From contig JANUWF010002057.1 of assembly GCA_026120185.1 (NCBI GenBank), positions 372,001 through 436,000 of the forward strand: a DNA stretch of 64,000 nucleotides, read 5' to 3'. The position numbers and the translations under genes are program-made. Below are positions 33,006 to 46,896 of the stretch, piece by piece. The notes below the pieces were generated by a model. It was given only the letters and a program-made list of their open reading frames with translations, searched no databases and was not told where the DNA came from. This DNA comes from Voacanga thouarsii (taxonomy: Eukaryota; Streptophyta; Magnoliopsida; Gentianales; Apocynaceae). Position 1 is the stretch's first letter; each line of letters starts with the position of its first letter.

Positions 33006-34450
33006 TGTTGGGGATATGCCCTAGAGTCAATTTGTACTTATACAATTGTCATTATGTTTTATATAATAATATGAGGCTTTCCTTTCCATGAATAGTGAGT
33101 TTTGTTTTGTTGGTCATCAAGTATGTGACTTGATAGTAAAACCCTACAATGAATACAATGACTATTCTAAAACTATCCCTGATCGATTATTATTATTGGA
33201 ATAATAATAAATTAAGATTAGTATGTTTGTGACTTGATGGCTATGTTTTACTGGCCATGGATATTTGTGATATCGAGTCAAGACATAAATAAATGTTAGA
33301 GAACATTGAATTGGACATGACCCACTGTGAGAGTACTTCATGGAATATGTCATAAGTACTTTCTAGCCATAATAATATTGAAAGTCCTTCGACCTAAATT
33401 CATCATAGTTTCTTACTTGATAAATTCTATATTTTGACATTGTCTAAAGTTGTCTTTAACCAGATAATAAATTAGACTACTGTTGGATATAGAATAAATC
33501 AAGGAGAGGAATATGATTGATTGTGAAAGAATTTGTCCCTCTCAGTTATGGGAGAGATATCCATGGGCCCCTTGATAAGTTAGACTGTTAAAAATGCATG
33601 GTCGTGCTCAAATATATCAATCTAAGATATTGATATCATTTGTTTGAACAGTCTACTATGAAATCAAGAAATAATTGATTAAGCTTAATAAGGATGTCAT
33701 GCTCCGTGCCTTATGCTTAATCTGGATATCGTGTGACAAAAGGACTAAATATAAAATTATGGTTTGGTTCAAAGAGATCACCGATCTTCATTTAACCTGG
33801 ATAGTTATAATGTTTTGCTAGAAACCACTTATAACTTGTGGGCCATTTAAATATGATTTAGGCACACTGCCAGTGTTAAATGAACCTATAGGGTCACACA
33901 ATAAGCGAACTTGTTAGGTTATTTTTCTGGTGACCAGGTTCGATGAATCTGGATGATATCCAGATTATAAGAATCTGACTCGGTAAAATAATTAGTTAAA
34001 TTACCGAGATAATGGCAGAATCTTATCATATCAGTTTTAATTTAATTTGAATTTAAATTAGAATATGATAAGATATTATTAGAGTTGGACTCTAAGAGGT
34101 TCGAGGGTTTTTAAGAAAACCCTAGCCGTCTTTTCAATAGTCCAATTTTTTCGATTGAGAACATTCGTGTCATTCTCTACCAGAAAGAAAAAAACCTCTC
34201 AAACCCTAGGCGCTAGCTCTCCCCGGGTATCGAGTGAGTTCGCGGTGTGTATCCGATAGAGGACGTTCGCATACTGCAGCGTCTGGTGATTGTTCGGGTT
34301 GAACGTACAACAGCGCATCCAGAATTGAAGGATTTCGATTACAGCAACCATAGGTAATTCTTAAAGCTTAGATCTTCTTAATCGTTTGCTTGGGTCCTCG
34401 GGAGGGATTCGTAGATGTTTTCCGCGTTTAGGAGTCCACGAATCCTAACA
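33006..34450 (+). repeat. Solo LTR of the Copia-2 family
   Basis: 1,445 bp from TGTTGGGGATATGCCCTAGA to CCACGAATCCTAACA, flanked by the 5-bp duplication ATATA (33001-33005 and 34451-34455). It is the same family as the LTRs of Copia-2, in opposite orientation. It results from recombination between the two LTRs of a former element. Confidence 0.93.
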
Positions 34451-34455
34451 ATATA

Positions 34456-35441
34456 TAGGCTATAGCCAGTTTTACATACCTCGGTAATAATATTAACAAA
34501 TGGGAATACATAAAATTTCACACACTGCCATCAGTTTTAAACTAAAAGGTAAATTATGTGAAATAATATTATAATGTTTTTAAAAAATTTGGAGGCTAAA
34601 AGAAAAAATTTCAAAGAAAAAATTGAAAAAATTTTTATACACAATCCTTGAATTATAGGTTTTTTTTCTACTTCATAATTTAATTTATCTGTAATTTTTA
34701 GTATGTAATTATTAATATTTAACAGTTAAAATTTAGTTTACATTAAAAATATTTTTCGTTGAAATAAAAAAGCATGTATTTTTTCCTTAAATATATAAAT
34801 ATTAGATTTAGTTCATTATTTTTTTCAAATACAAAATAAATTTAAAATGTGAAAAATACAGGAATTAAAATTTTAACTTTTATTAAATATGAGAACATAA
34901 ACAATTTCAAATAGCAATTTGAATTAAATTAAAATTTCTATTGATTAAAATTTAAAAATGCAAGGTCTTTTTTTTTATTTATTTCAATTACATGTTGTAT
35001 TTGAAATGTAAATATTACATGAATAAATTTTATCTTGTTGAAATAAAAATTAAACTAAAAATTACAAAAAATATAAATTAATCTAGAATATTTACACAAA
35101 ATTTTTTTTAAAAAAGTATCTTTTTTTTTTATCTTTCTCTAGATATAAACTAATCTAAAATATTATATTAAAAATTTCTGACATATTATACATTTGAATA
35201 ATAAATATTTGAATTAACATAATTTCACGTGCATGATAAAAAAATAAATTTTGAATGATATTCATTTTTTATTATTTATACTGATTAATTGATTTATTTA
35301 ATATTAGATTATATAGCATATTATGTTGTTTGAGGTTAATTTGTGTTGAAGAATGATGATATTAGTTTTATACAATAATTTTAGGCTGTGACTTACTTAA
35401 TTTTTTTAATAGAAAAATATTTCTAAATTTATTTAGGCACA
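34456..35441. other. AT-rich leader of the MULE-2 transposase
   Basis: Very AT-rich, no gene. It ends with a pyrimidine-poor AG (TTTAG at 35433-35437) just before the transposase start, consistent with an intron in the leader. Confidence 0.45.
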
Positions 35442-36716
35442 ATGTCACTAGAACAACCAGTTAGATTAAGGTTGTATTAGGATTGCGAGATTATACGCAC
35501 CTCAAATGGAGATTTTTTTAATGATCCATGTCGCAATGCGTTGATTATTAAAAATCGTGTTAGTTACATCGGTTTAGTCAAAAAGTATGCACGCTTCGTG
35601 GATTTGACGTATCTACTATTCAGTTATAAATAACAATGAGAGAAGATATTGTTATTGGTGCTGCAACAAGGTCTACAACAACTTTCATAACAGATGATAA
35701 AGATATAGAAAACTTGTGGTACTATGCATCCACCGTGAAGGAACAACCAATTGATTTGTATGTTCATCATGAGATCATACTGATTCAAAATGCAACAACT
35801 AAAAATGTTCTAGAACATAACAGCTCCACTCCTATTATTGAGTCCTTCACTGAATTAATGAATTTAGCTACTCTAGTGAACATGCCTAATATTGATTTAA
35901 ATGTACCTATACCTGTTTACGCCAATAATCCAGGGCATCTCCCAACTAACAATTTTCAATCCCTTTATATTACGGTAGTTTCGGATACCCCAGTTGTTGG
36001 ACCAAGCAATCATTACATATCAACCTCGATGGGGTTTGTTACGCCTCCACTTCATGTCGATATTTAGCCTAGCCAAACACAGCCCAACCTGCCGTTGTTT
36101 TTAATTACAGAAATAGGTGTTCCATTAGATATAACCCCAGTTGATGAATGGATAGCTCGAGAACCCAATTGGGTAGGTGCTCCAGATGTGACCATGGATG
36201 GTTTTGGACCAACAACATCGGACATTGATGGACCTGATGCAGAAGATACCCCGGACGAGGACTAGGAAGATGGTGATTAGGGATGGCAATGGGGTTGGGT
36301 CAGGCTGGGTTGGGGACTAAAAATCTCGTCTTCGCCTCTGCATACTCTCTCATTTCTCTATTCCCAACCCGTCCCCGTCACGAGAAAAGGCGGGATCCTC
36401 GTCACCAACCCGTCAGGGACAAAATACTCCCCGATCCCGGCCCAGCGGGGAAGCGAAGGCTCGTTTGAGCCTGGAAATATTTATAAATTTTTTTTTAGAA
36501 TTTTTTTTTTGCCTTCGATATATTTTTCTTCAAAACTTTTTAATCAATTTGAAAACTTTTGTGGTGTTTCCAATGGTTCACGTATTTATCATATCACTAA
36601 ATTAGTAAAAGTAAAATTGATAATTTTTTCTTTTCTTTTTCTTTTTTTCCCTCTTCTTTTCTATTTTATTTTACTTTATATGCATATATAATCTACCTAT
36701 AATTTATATAGTATAA

Positions 36717-36747
<31 letters not shown>

Positions 36748-38990
36748 TATCGATATATATATAATATATATATATAATCTATATAGTATGTATACATATA
36801 TAACGCATATAATTAACCTCTATATGTATGTGCGTGCGTGTGTGTGTGTGTGTATATAATCTCCTTATACATACATATAATATATAATATATATAATATA
36901 AAAATATATATAGTGGGCCGAGCGAGTCGGGCCAGGGGCAGGGATCATGCAATCCTGGTCCCCAGTTGGCAGGCCGAGAAATAAAGCTCCCCCCTTCGGC
37001 CCATCTCCGCTTAAATTGGGGAATTTCCAGCCCAGTCCTCAATTTAAACGGAAAAATTATCATCCCTAATGGTGATGTTGGAGAATAGGTTCCCGGTCCT
37101 TCTGTAATGCAACAAACTGCTAATACACCCGCTGAACCGAGTCGATTGTATAATCCATCGTATTCAATTTATCTTGACAGGGTGGCTACTTTTCAAGAAA
37201 TAGATAACAAAGCGAATGGAGTGGCGACGGGTAGCAGTATGATGGATTTATGGTCAGAATCTAACAATGACTTGAGGATTGGCATGTAGTTTCGAAATAA
37301 ATATGAGTTACTTTGGGTCGTTTGATCATGGTCTGTTAGATTGGGTCGTGAGTTTATGGTACAAGAAAGCAAAGTCACATCATAGGTTACCGAGTGTAAA
37401 AATTTAATTTCCCAACTTCTTTGTTATTGGTGAGTCCGTGTGCAAAAGAAAAAGGGTTGTGGTCTATGATAAATTACTCGATGGTATGAAGAACACATTT
37501 GTCTAGTCAGGACAATAGATGGCAACCATCGCAACATGAGTGCGAAATTTATGGAGAAGCATATTTTGTCATTGATTCAAAATAATCTGAAAATTAAGGT
37601 CAACGAGATAAATAACTATATCCTTGACATATTGTGTTTCATTTTGTCTTACAAGAAAGGATGGAACGCACGCAGATATGCTAGTGAGATGATCTATGGA
37701 GACTTTTCTTCATTCGCACAACTGCCGCAGTATATGCAAGCCTTGCAATATGCCAATCTAGGTGCCATCATGGAATGTCACTTCTTACCTATAGACAGCA
37801 ATAGTGCAAAGACATTTGGATATATTTTTTTGGCATTTAAGCCATATATTGATACATTTGTTCACATAAAACTGGTAGTCAGCGTCGATAGGACATTTCT
37901 TAGGGGCTTATATAAGGAAAAACTCTTAACAGTAGTTGGTCAAGATGTCAACTGTCGTTGACAAAAAAACTAATGGCTGTTAGGGTTGGTTTTTGTTGTT
38001 ACTCAGGGCGTATATACTAAAGGATCAAAGAATTTGTTTAATATTTGACAGACACATTGGGATAATGAATGACCTTCATTAACTACCCAGGTGGCAAGAG
38101 CTAATAACAGTGTATAGATTTTGTCTTAAACATATTCGAAACAACTTTAATACAAAATTCAGGAATTATTAGTTGATGTGTTTAGTTGGGGATCAAAGTA
38201 GGAAGCAAAAATTTTTACAATTTATGGAAGAAATTAGTCTGCTAAATTCCTAAGAAAAGGCGTGATTGGATTTAATTTTGAAGGAACAATAGACGCTTAC
38301 TTATGACGGTAAGCATAGGTAGGGTAATATGACAATTAATTTGGCCGAGTTATTCAATAGTATCGTCAAAGGCATACATGTTCTACCTATCAATGTTATT
38401 GTTGAGTCTTCCTTAAAAAAAATGGACAAATATTTCAACGATCATAGACAGGATACTAATCACGATAGGTATCACTTTCTTTCAACTATATAGATAAAGT
38501 TTGTGAAGAATGAGATAAAAGGAATGAGACACCGTGTGCTGACTTTTAATCAGGATTAGGATATTTTCAGTATTGTGTCAGCACATCGTGAGCATAAAAA
38601 GAGAAATAATTCTTACAAGATTAATGTTGGCACTAGGACATGCAGTTGCTGCAAATGGGAAATATATGAAATTCCTTATTCACATACATTTGTAGCATGT
38701 TAGCTACTGGGGCTGAACCTTGGGGATCTCATGTTATCAGAAAACACAACAATGTCATACATGTTGACGTATATGGCACAATTCAAGCCTATTCCGAACA
38801 AGAATTATTGGTGCAACTCTGGTTTTAGTTTGGCACCGTTCGCTCACTGTTTCAAGAACCGTTCAGCCGATCGAAGGCGGACGACGTGTATTCGGAATGA
38901 AATGGATGAACGTAATACTGATTCATCTCCTCGATGTGAGTTATGCCATCGCAGCAGATATAATAGAAGGACTTGCACATCTTGTTTGTG
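35442..38990 (+). pseudogene. MURA-type MULE transposase (decayed)
   Basis: Starts MSLEQPVRLRLY then a stop; EIIRTSNGDFF follows, as in MURA N-termini. The frame is open at 35636-36067, then split by a hAT element (36278-37068). 37536-37961 carries the upstream region and the first catalytic Asp (VSVDRTFLRGLYKEKLL). The second Asp is visible in IFDRHIGIMND near 38050. 38630-38700 holds a SWIM zinc finger (TCSCCKWEIYEIPYSHTF). A Cys-rich knuckle (CELCHRSRYNRRTC) closes it at about 38935-38975. It would cut and paste MULE ends; stops and frameshifts throughout show it is dead. Confidence 0.85.
36278..37068. mobile_element. Non-autonomous hAT element, 791 bp
   Basis: Ends TAGGGATGGCAATGGGG and ...ATTATCATCCCTA, with an exact 8-bp duplication ATGGTGAT at 36270-36277 and 37069-37076. 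GC-rich arms (GGGCC, CCCGTCCCCG) surround a TA/TG-rich centre with (TA)n and (GT)n runs. It lies in the MURA pseudogene. Confidence 0.9.
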
Positions 38991-39142
38991 ACACAATCTT
39001 ATTGCCCATCTCGTATACAGAGATCAGTTGGATCGGATGTGATACAATTACGTATATATTGCTAAGATGAATTTGCAATCGAATGTCTAATAAAATTATT
39101 TCTTATTTATTATTTGATACTGAATTTATTTATTTTTGTAGT

Positions 39143-39283
39143 TTATTTGACAACCTTATGATGAGAACATATCAGCATTTCGATCTCTGTATTGTACGCA
39201 TAGGCAACCAATCTGGATATCTATTACATCTATACTGTGTTGGGAGACGATTGAGCTACATCACCCCGATCAAGTTATGCGAC
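39143..39283 (+). pseudogene. Plant mobile domain (PMD) gene, part 1
   Basis: After an acceptor (TTTTGTAG) the frame reads PYDENISAFRS...CWETIELHHPDQVMR. The W-E-x-x-E/x-H-x-P-D-x-V-x-R block is characteristic of the aminotransferase-like plant mobile domain found in MAIL1/MAIN proteins and in MULE- and gypsy-borne genes. It is cut by a solo LTR exactly within the ...VMR|QFG... stretch and continues at 48527. Confidence 0.75.
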
Positions 39284-40037
39284 TGTAGACGACAAATTTC
39301 AAGTCTCCAAATACGATAAGAAAAATATAGAAAAATACAAAATATTTAGTAAATATAAAAAGTGGTTACAAATCTCCGAAGAAATCGTAAATTGCAGGAT
39401 GAGTCATCCGATTCTTCTTTTTTTGAAAAATGTTGATTCGAAGACTGAAGATCTTGATCTCAGATCGAATAGAATTTGATGATGAACACTTAATTGCCAA
39501 GCCTTCGAGACTTGTTTGATGCATAGTAAGATGAACTTATTGAAATTTGATGATGATTCTGAATCTTGATTTGATGACGATTATAAACCTTGAATTTGAT
39601 GAAACTTGAATGCTTGAACTTGTTAAAACTTGAGATACCTCTTGTTTGTTGAAACTCTAGGATCCGGGGTCAGGGGGTGCCTTGAACCTTTAAGGGAAGA
39701 CCCTATTTATAGGCCAAGAATCCCTTATTTTTAGCATAAATAGCCGATATGAGATTTTTAAAAATCTCATAACAAACCCTAATGGACTTGAGTCTAAGAT
39801 AACCTAAACTTAATTTATGTTTTAGCCCAATCTCATATAGTCTGTATAATATTTGAGTTATGAGATTTTTAAAAAGTTTAACTTTAAGGCCTAATCCAAT
39901 TCTATTTAATCCATAATATATTGGATTTAATATAAAATGGACACTTAACAATAGCCCAATTTTAATAGTCCAATTTCATAATCCATTGGATTTAATAGAC
40001 TTTTGGACTTTTAATGATAGCCCAACTATATTAATCC

Positions 40038-41552
40038 TATTAAGATTTATGGACTCCTAAACGTGAAAAACATCCACGAAACCCTTCCGAGGATCCAAGT
40101 AAATGATTAAGAAGACCTAACGTTTACAGAATTACCGCTCTTTAGCGTAATCGAGATCCTTCGATTCTAATTTTGTTGTCGTACGTGCAACCCGAACGAT
40201 CACTAGACGCTGTAGTGTGCAAACGTCTTTTATAGGTACAGACGGCGAATTGACTCGTTACCCCGAGAGTGCTAGCGCCTAGGGTTTGAGAGTTTTTTCT
40301 GGTGAATATAGGCACGAAATTTCTTAACAGAACAAGATTGTTAAGAAGACGGCTAGTGTTTTCTTAAAAACCCCCGAATCTCTTAAAGTCCAAATCTTAT
40401 AATATCTTTTCATATTTTAATTTTAATTCAAATTAAATTAAAAACTGATATGATAAAATTCTACCATTATCGAGATAATTTAACTAATTAATTTATCGAG
40501 TCAGATTCTTATAATCTGGACATCATCCAGATGCATCGAATGTGGACATATTTTCAAATTCATTGTATCTGGTAAATTTTATAGGTTTGATTAATTTAGA
40601 CATATTTCCAAATTCATCGAATTTGGTTACCAAAAAAATAACCTAATAAGTTCGCTTATTGTGCAACCCTATAGGTTTATTTAATATTAGCAGTGTGCCT
40701 AAATCATATTTAAATGGCTCACAAGTTATAAGCGGTTTCTAGCAAAATATTATAACTATCCAGGTTAAATGAAGATCAATGATCTCTTTGAACCAAACCA
40801 CAATTTTATATTTAGTTATTTTGTCACATGATATCTAGATTAAGCATAAGGCACAAAACATGTCATCCTTATTAAACTTAATCAATTATTTCTTGATTTC
40901 ATAGTAAACTGTTCAAACAAATGATATCAATATCTTAGATTGATATATTTGAGCACGGCCATATATTTTAACAGTTTAACTTATCAAGGGGCCCATGGAT
41001 ATCTCCTCTATAATTGAGAGGGACAAATTCCTTCACTATCAATCATATTCCTTTCCTTAATTTATTCTATATTCAATAGTAGTCTAATTTATTATCTGAT
41101 TAAAGACAACTTTAGATAATATCAAAATATAGAATTTATCAAGTAGGAAACTATGATAAATTTAGGTCGAAGGACTTTTAATAGCATTATGGCTAGAAAG
41201 TACTTATAACATGTTCTATGAAGTACTTTCACAGTGGGTCATGTCCAATACAATGTTCTTTAACATTTATTTATGTTTTGACTTAATATCACAAATATCC
41301 ATGATCAGTAAAACATAGCTATCAAGTCACAAATATACTAATCTTAGTTTATTATTGTTCCAATGATAATAATCGATCAGAGACAGTTTTAGAATAGTCA
41401 TTGTACTCATTGTTGGGTTTTACTATCAAGTCACGTATTTGATGACCACAAAATAAAATACACTATTCATAGAAAAGAAATCCTCATATTATTATATAAA
41501 ATATAACGACAATAGTATAAGTACAAATTGACTCTAGGGCATATCCCTAATA
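40038..41552 (-). repeat. Copia-2 3' LTR (left on + strand)
   Basis: 1,515 bp. The adjacent 41553-41567 reads GTCTCCCACTTGCAC, i.e. a purine tract on the minus strand (polypurine tract). The ends are mutated to TATTAAG...CCCTAATA. Confidence 0.9.
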
Positions 41553-41643
41553 GTCTCCCACTTGCACTAAGACCAATTTGGCATAAGCCGTAATCCCATT
41601 GATCTAGTATGACTATCATGTTTAGACGATGGGAGAGGCTTTG

Positions 41644-44640
41644 TCAGTGGATCTGCAATATTGTCATCAGTTGATACCTTGCATACTTTGACATTCCTCT
41701 ATCAACAATTTCTCGAATGAGATGAAAATGTCTAAGTATATGTTTGGATTGCTGATGTGATCTTGGTTCCTTAGCTTGTGTAATGGCTCCATTGTTGTCA
41801 TAATAGAGATCCACTGGGTTCACAATATTAGGAACTACATTTAGTTCTATAATAAACTTTTTAATCCAAACTGCTTCTTTAGCTGCTGCTGAGGCAGTAA
41901 CATACTCAGCTTCTGTAGTAGAATCGGCCACGGTATCTTGTTTTGAACTTTTTTCAGCTTACAGCACCTCCATTCAAACAAAATAGAAAACCTGATTGTG
42001 ATCTGTAATCATCTATGTCAAACTGAAAACTAGCATCAATGTAACCATTTACAACTAGCTCGTCTTCTTATCCTCAATAAACTAAGAACATATTTTTAGT
42101 TCTTCTTAAGTACTTCAGTATGTTCTTAACAGCAACTCAGTGTGCCTCTCCAGGATTTGACTGGAACCTACTCGTCATGCTCAATGCATATGATACATTA
42201 GGTCGAGTACATAACATAGCATATATGATAGACCCTATAGTGGAAGCGTATGGTATCTTGTTCATGCGCTCTTCTTCATCCTTCGTAGAAGGACTTTGAG
42301 TTTTGCTGAGCTTAATGCCATGTGACATTGGCAAGACTCTAAGAATCCTCTCTTAGAGTCTTGCATACTGAACATTTTCAGTACCTTGTCAACATTTGCA
42401 CTTTGACTTAGTCCAATTAGCATTCTAGATCTATCTCTATAGATTCTTATACCTAGAATATAGGCAGCTTCACCTAAGTCTTTCATTGAGAAACAATTTC
42501 CCAACCCTATCTTTACACTTTATAGAGTTGGGATGTCGTTTCCAATTAGTAAGATGTCATTAACATAAAGTATCAAAAAAACTATTGCATTCCCACTTGT
42601 TTTCTTATAGACACAAGGCTCATCTTCATTTTTGATAAAATTAAATTCTTTAATTGCTTCATCAAAACGAAGATTCAAGCTTCGAGATGCTTGCTTCAAT
42701 CCATAAATGGATCTTTGAAGCTTGCACACTTTATTAGAATTTAAAGGATCATCAAAACCCTTAGGTTGTGTCATGAACACATCCTCGAGTAAGTTTTCAT
42801 TGAGAAACGCGGTTTTGACAACCATTTGCCAAATTTCATAATCATAATATGCTGCTATGGCAAGAAGGATTCTAATAGATTTAAGCATTACAACTGGTGA
42901 AAATGTTTCATTATAGTCTATACCATGAGTTTGTCTATAACATTTTGCTACCAGTCGTGCTTTGTAAGTATACACATTTCCCTCCATGTCTGTTTTCTTT
43001 TTGAAAACCCATTTACAACCAATGGTTTTTGAACCTTTAGGTAGATTAATCAAAGTCCAGACTTGGTTATTATACATGGATTGCATCTCAAACTTCATAG
43101 CCTCTAGCCATTTTTCAGAGTCAGAACTCTTAATGGCTTCTAGATAGAAAGTGGGCTCATCATTAACTATAAGCTTCACATTGTGATCGTCAGTGATGAG
43201 GAATCCATATCTCTCAGGTTGTTGACAAACTCTGTCAGATCTTCGAGGTCCTTGTTCTATAGAAGTAGGCTCATCTTGGACTTGTGAGCCATCTAATTGA
43301 GATTCATTATTTGGTTCAGGTACTAATTGTGGCTCTTGAATCTTATCAAGATATATTTTACTCCTATTGATTCTTTTGGAAATAAATTCCTTTTCAAAAA
43401 AGAATCCATTTCGAGCAACAATTACTCTATTTTCTTTTGGGAGATAAAATTGATATCCTTTAGTTTCTTTAGGATATCCCACAAATATGCATTTATCCGA
43501 TTTAGATGCAAGTATATCAGATAATAAATGCTTTACATAAACTTCACAACCCCAAATCTTGAGAAATAACAAACTAAGTTATCGCCCAGTCCATATCTCA
43601 TATAGCGTGAATGCAGCAATTTCTAGGGCATAATCCCAAAAGGAGATTGGAAGATCAGTTTGACTCATCATTGATCAAACCATATCTAATAAAGTCCGAT
43701 TTCTCCGTTTAGATACACCATTCCATTGAGGTGTTCCAGGTAGAGTTAATTAGGAGATAATTCCACAATTTTTAAGATGCTCGTCAAACTCGTGACTTAA
43801 GCATTCACCACCTCGATCTGATCGAAGTGTTTTGATACTTTTGCCAAGTTGATTTTGTACTTCATTTTGAAATTCTTTAAATTTCTGAAACGATTCAGAT
43901 TTGTGTTTCATCAAATACATGTAGCCATATCTGCTGAAATCATCTGTCAATGTAATGAAGTAATGAAATCCTCCTCTAGCATGTGAATTCATTGGTCCAT
44001 ATACATCAGTATGTATTAGGCCCAATAAATCAGTTGCCCTTTCATTTTGTCTCTTAAAAGACGCTTTAGTCATTTTGCCTAATAAACAAGAATCACATGT
44101 TTCATAAGATTCTACATCAAACGATTTTAGAAGCCCATCATTATGAAGCCTTGTTATGCGTTTCTTATTTATATGGCCCAAACGATAATGCCATATGTAA
44201 GTCTGATTTAAATCATTGGATTTCAATTTCTTAGTATTAATATTATAGATAGACTTATTTAAAGATCCACGAAGATTGAGAATATAGAGCCCATTTGATA
44301 ATGAGACATCTCCATAAAAAATACCGTTTTTATTAATGGAGCAAATGTTATTCCTAATAACAAATTCAAAATCTTCTAAATCCAAACAAAAAACTGAAAT
44401 AATATTCCTACTCATAGCAGGAATTTAAAAACAATCATTCAGTTCTAAAGCAAGCCCACTGGGCAAAATTAATTCAAAAGTTCCTACAGCTACTGCAGCA
44501 ACTTTTGCTCCATTCGCAACTCGAAGGTCCACCTCGCCTTTTGCCAAGGCTCTACTCCCTTTTAGACCCTGCACATTTATACAAATGTGAGATCCACAAC
44601 CGGTATCCAATACTCATGAATCAGAAGTAGATAAATTAAT
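41644..44640 (-). pseudogene. Copia-2 pol pseudogene
   Basis: The protease motif is MDTGCGSHIC at 44425-44610. GAG-pre-integrase and integrase core are at 43750-44415 (CDSCLLGKMTKASF; HTDVYGPM; LRSDRGGE). RT is at 42520-43572 (YKARLVAKCYRQTHGIDY; AFLNENLLEDVFMTQPKGF) with the active site YVND at 42556-42567 in place of YVDD. The RT end and RNase H are at 42137-42504 and 41644-41931 (ADSTTEAEYVTASAAAKEAV; KHILRHFHLIRE). Frames are separated by stops. Confidence 0.92.
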
Positions 44641-45501
44641 TTATATAACATAAATACCTGAAGCAGCAATCTCACTGTCCTTTTTTTTCTTTGCTTCCAA
44701 ATAGAGCTTACAATTTCTTAACCAATGTCCTTGTTCTCCACAATGGTGGCGAGCTCCCTCCTTTGGTGTCTTGGCCTTAGGTTTGGGCTTGAATTTGGAC
44801 TTTGCCTTGTCCTTACCCTTACTAGCCATGACTTTGTCCTTTTGGTTGTTCTTTTTCCCTTCCCCTTTTTAAACCATTAGAACACTAGGAGTATTCTTCT
44901 TAATGTTCAGTTTAGCTTGTTTTAGCATTCCATGCAATTCAGTAATGGATTTCTCCATATTATGCATGTTAAAATTTATGACAAACTAGTCATACTTAGG
45001 AGGTAATGAGCCCAAGATCAAATCCGTGGCTATGTCATGATTAATAGGAGCACCAAGCTTATTAAGATGATCAAGATAGTCCTTCATTTTAAGGACATGA
45101 ACACTTATCGAGGTGCCAGAAACCATCTTACATGCGTTTAACGCCTTGTGAGTTTCAAATCTCTCTTGTCGTGCTTGCTCTTGGAACATTTCCTTGAGAT
45201 GCACAATCATGTCATATGCCCCTACTTCTTCAAACTGTTTTTGAAGTTTTGAGTTTGTAGTTGCTAGCATGAGGCAAGTAACATCGTTGGAGTCATCTTT
45301 GTACTTACTATAAGCATCTTTTTCAGCTTTTGAGGCGTTATTTGTTGGAGTAGGGGGAATAGGATTTTCAAGAACATAGAGGTTTTTTTCTTGTTTAAGA
45401 ACGATTCTTAAGTTTCGTGCCCAATAAAGAAAGTTAGTCCCACTAAGCTTATTTTTCTCAAGCACAGATCGCAATGAGTTATTCTAACTGTTTGTTGTCA
45501 T
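44641..45501 (-). pseudogene. Copia-2 gag pseudogene
   Basis: The minus-strand ATG at 45501 gives MTTNS, then a stop. The main frame 44986-45474 reads SVLEKNKLSGTNFLYWARNL, a UBN2-type copia gag. The basic nucleocapsid part at 44641-44829 has a zinc knuckle HHCGEQGHWLRNC whose first Cys is replaced by Arg. Confidence 0.9.
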
Positions 45502-46773
45502 TATCTATATACAAAATATGCAAAGTAATTAATTTTGAGGCTTTAATGAAAAACTCCCACTAAAAGCATGTAAACTTTTGAAACTTCAACATTTTGATGT
45601 TTCGTAGTGGGTAGAATTTTTTTTTTCATAAATATTTCATTTTAATCATAAGTAAACTTTGGCTTTAATCTTATAATTAAATAAAACTCAAATTTTAAAT
45701 TAGGTAGGCATCAAATGTTCCGACTAGAAATATCTCATATAATACCCTAGGCCCAAAACCATTTTGATAGCCTAGTTAAGTCAAACCACATCAAACATAT
45801 GGAAAACTATTTTTTATCTTGTCTCACTTAGATAATCAAAAGTATCCTACTTTGGCAGGAATGACCATATGATAATCTAAGTAATAACAAGTGTTTGATT
45901 TTGGAAGGCATTTAACACTTAATTTTTTTTAAATAAAAATTTAATTGTAGTAAGTATGAAATAAACATATCAAATATGCATGAAGGACATAAATAAAAGT
46001 GACATAGCATGACCCATAACCTATGTTGATCATCACGAGTAAAGTGAAGATCAAGGTAGTCAATCTAGGTATATGAACTCCTTAAGCATTCTCTAATACT
46101 TTGAGCATACTCCTCCTTGGTTGGAAATGTAGACCGCCGTCTTCTTTTACATTGGATAGTAAAATTAAAATAATTTCTATTCTAGGAAAGCAGTACAATT
46201 TTACAACAATGAAAAACGACATGCAGGATGTATTTAAAAATTACAACATAAAACAACCAGAATATAACCTGCCAATCATATTGGGATAAAACGGGCTATG
46301 CTATGCACTATTCAAAATAACCCACAACTACAGTCAAAACGCAAATGAATTACACACAATGAACAATTAGTCAGGGTTCCAAGGGACAGCGCTCCTGGCG
46401 GGGTCCAAGGGGCACCGCCCTTGGAAGGAAAAATGATTTTTCCTTCTCTCATTGAATAAGATTTGCCTTCCGATTTCTAAATATTAATCAAATTAACGTT
46501 CAGACCCCTTAATAACCATCGCCGTGAAATTTTCATATTACAGACAATCTGCGTTCCCTTTTAATCATATGCGTACAGATAACATATTATTATGGCCGAT
46601 TAATACAAACAGTTCGCAAATATAGAACCATGGATAACATGCTTACTATACCATATCATATTAAAACAGATTAATTACAATCTACAAATAATCTGGTCTG
46701 ATTGGTCAACTAAGACTCACAGATTAAACCTAATTCAGGCAGTCTGCATGCTAAGTATATACACCATTTAAAT

Positions 46774-46778
<5 letters not shown>

Positions 46779-46823
<45 letters not shown>
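46779..46823. repeat. (TA)n microsatellite in the Copia-2 leader
   Basis: About 22 TA units between the 5' LTR and gag. The rest of 45502-46878 is untranslated leader with no gene; it includes a short GC-rich repeat (GGGACAGCGCTCCTGGCGGG near 46382). Confidence 0.9.
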
Positions 46824-46825
<2 letters not shown>

Positions 46826-46896
46826 TACATATATTCAACAATACGATTAACACAAATGAATCAACTTAATCGTTTAGCAAGTTGCTCTGATACTAC

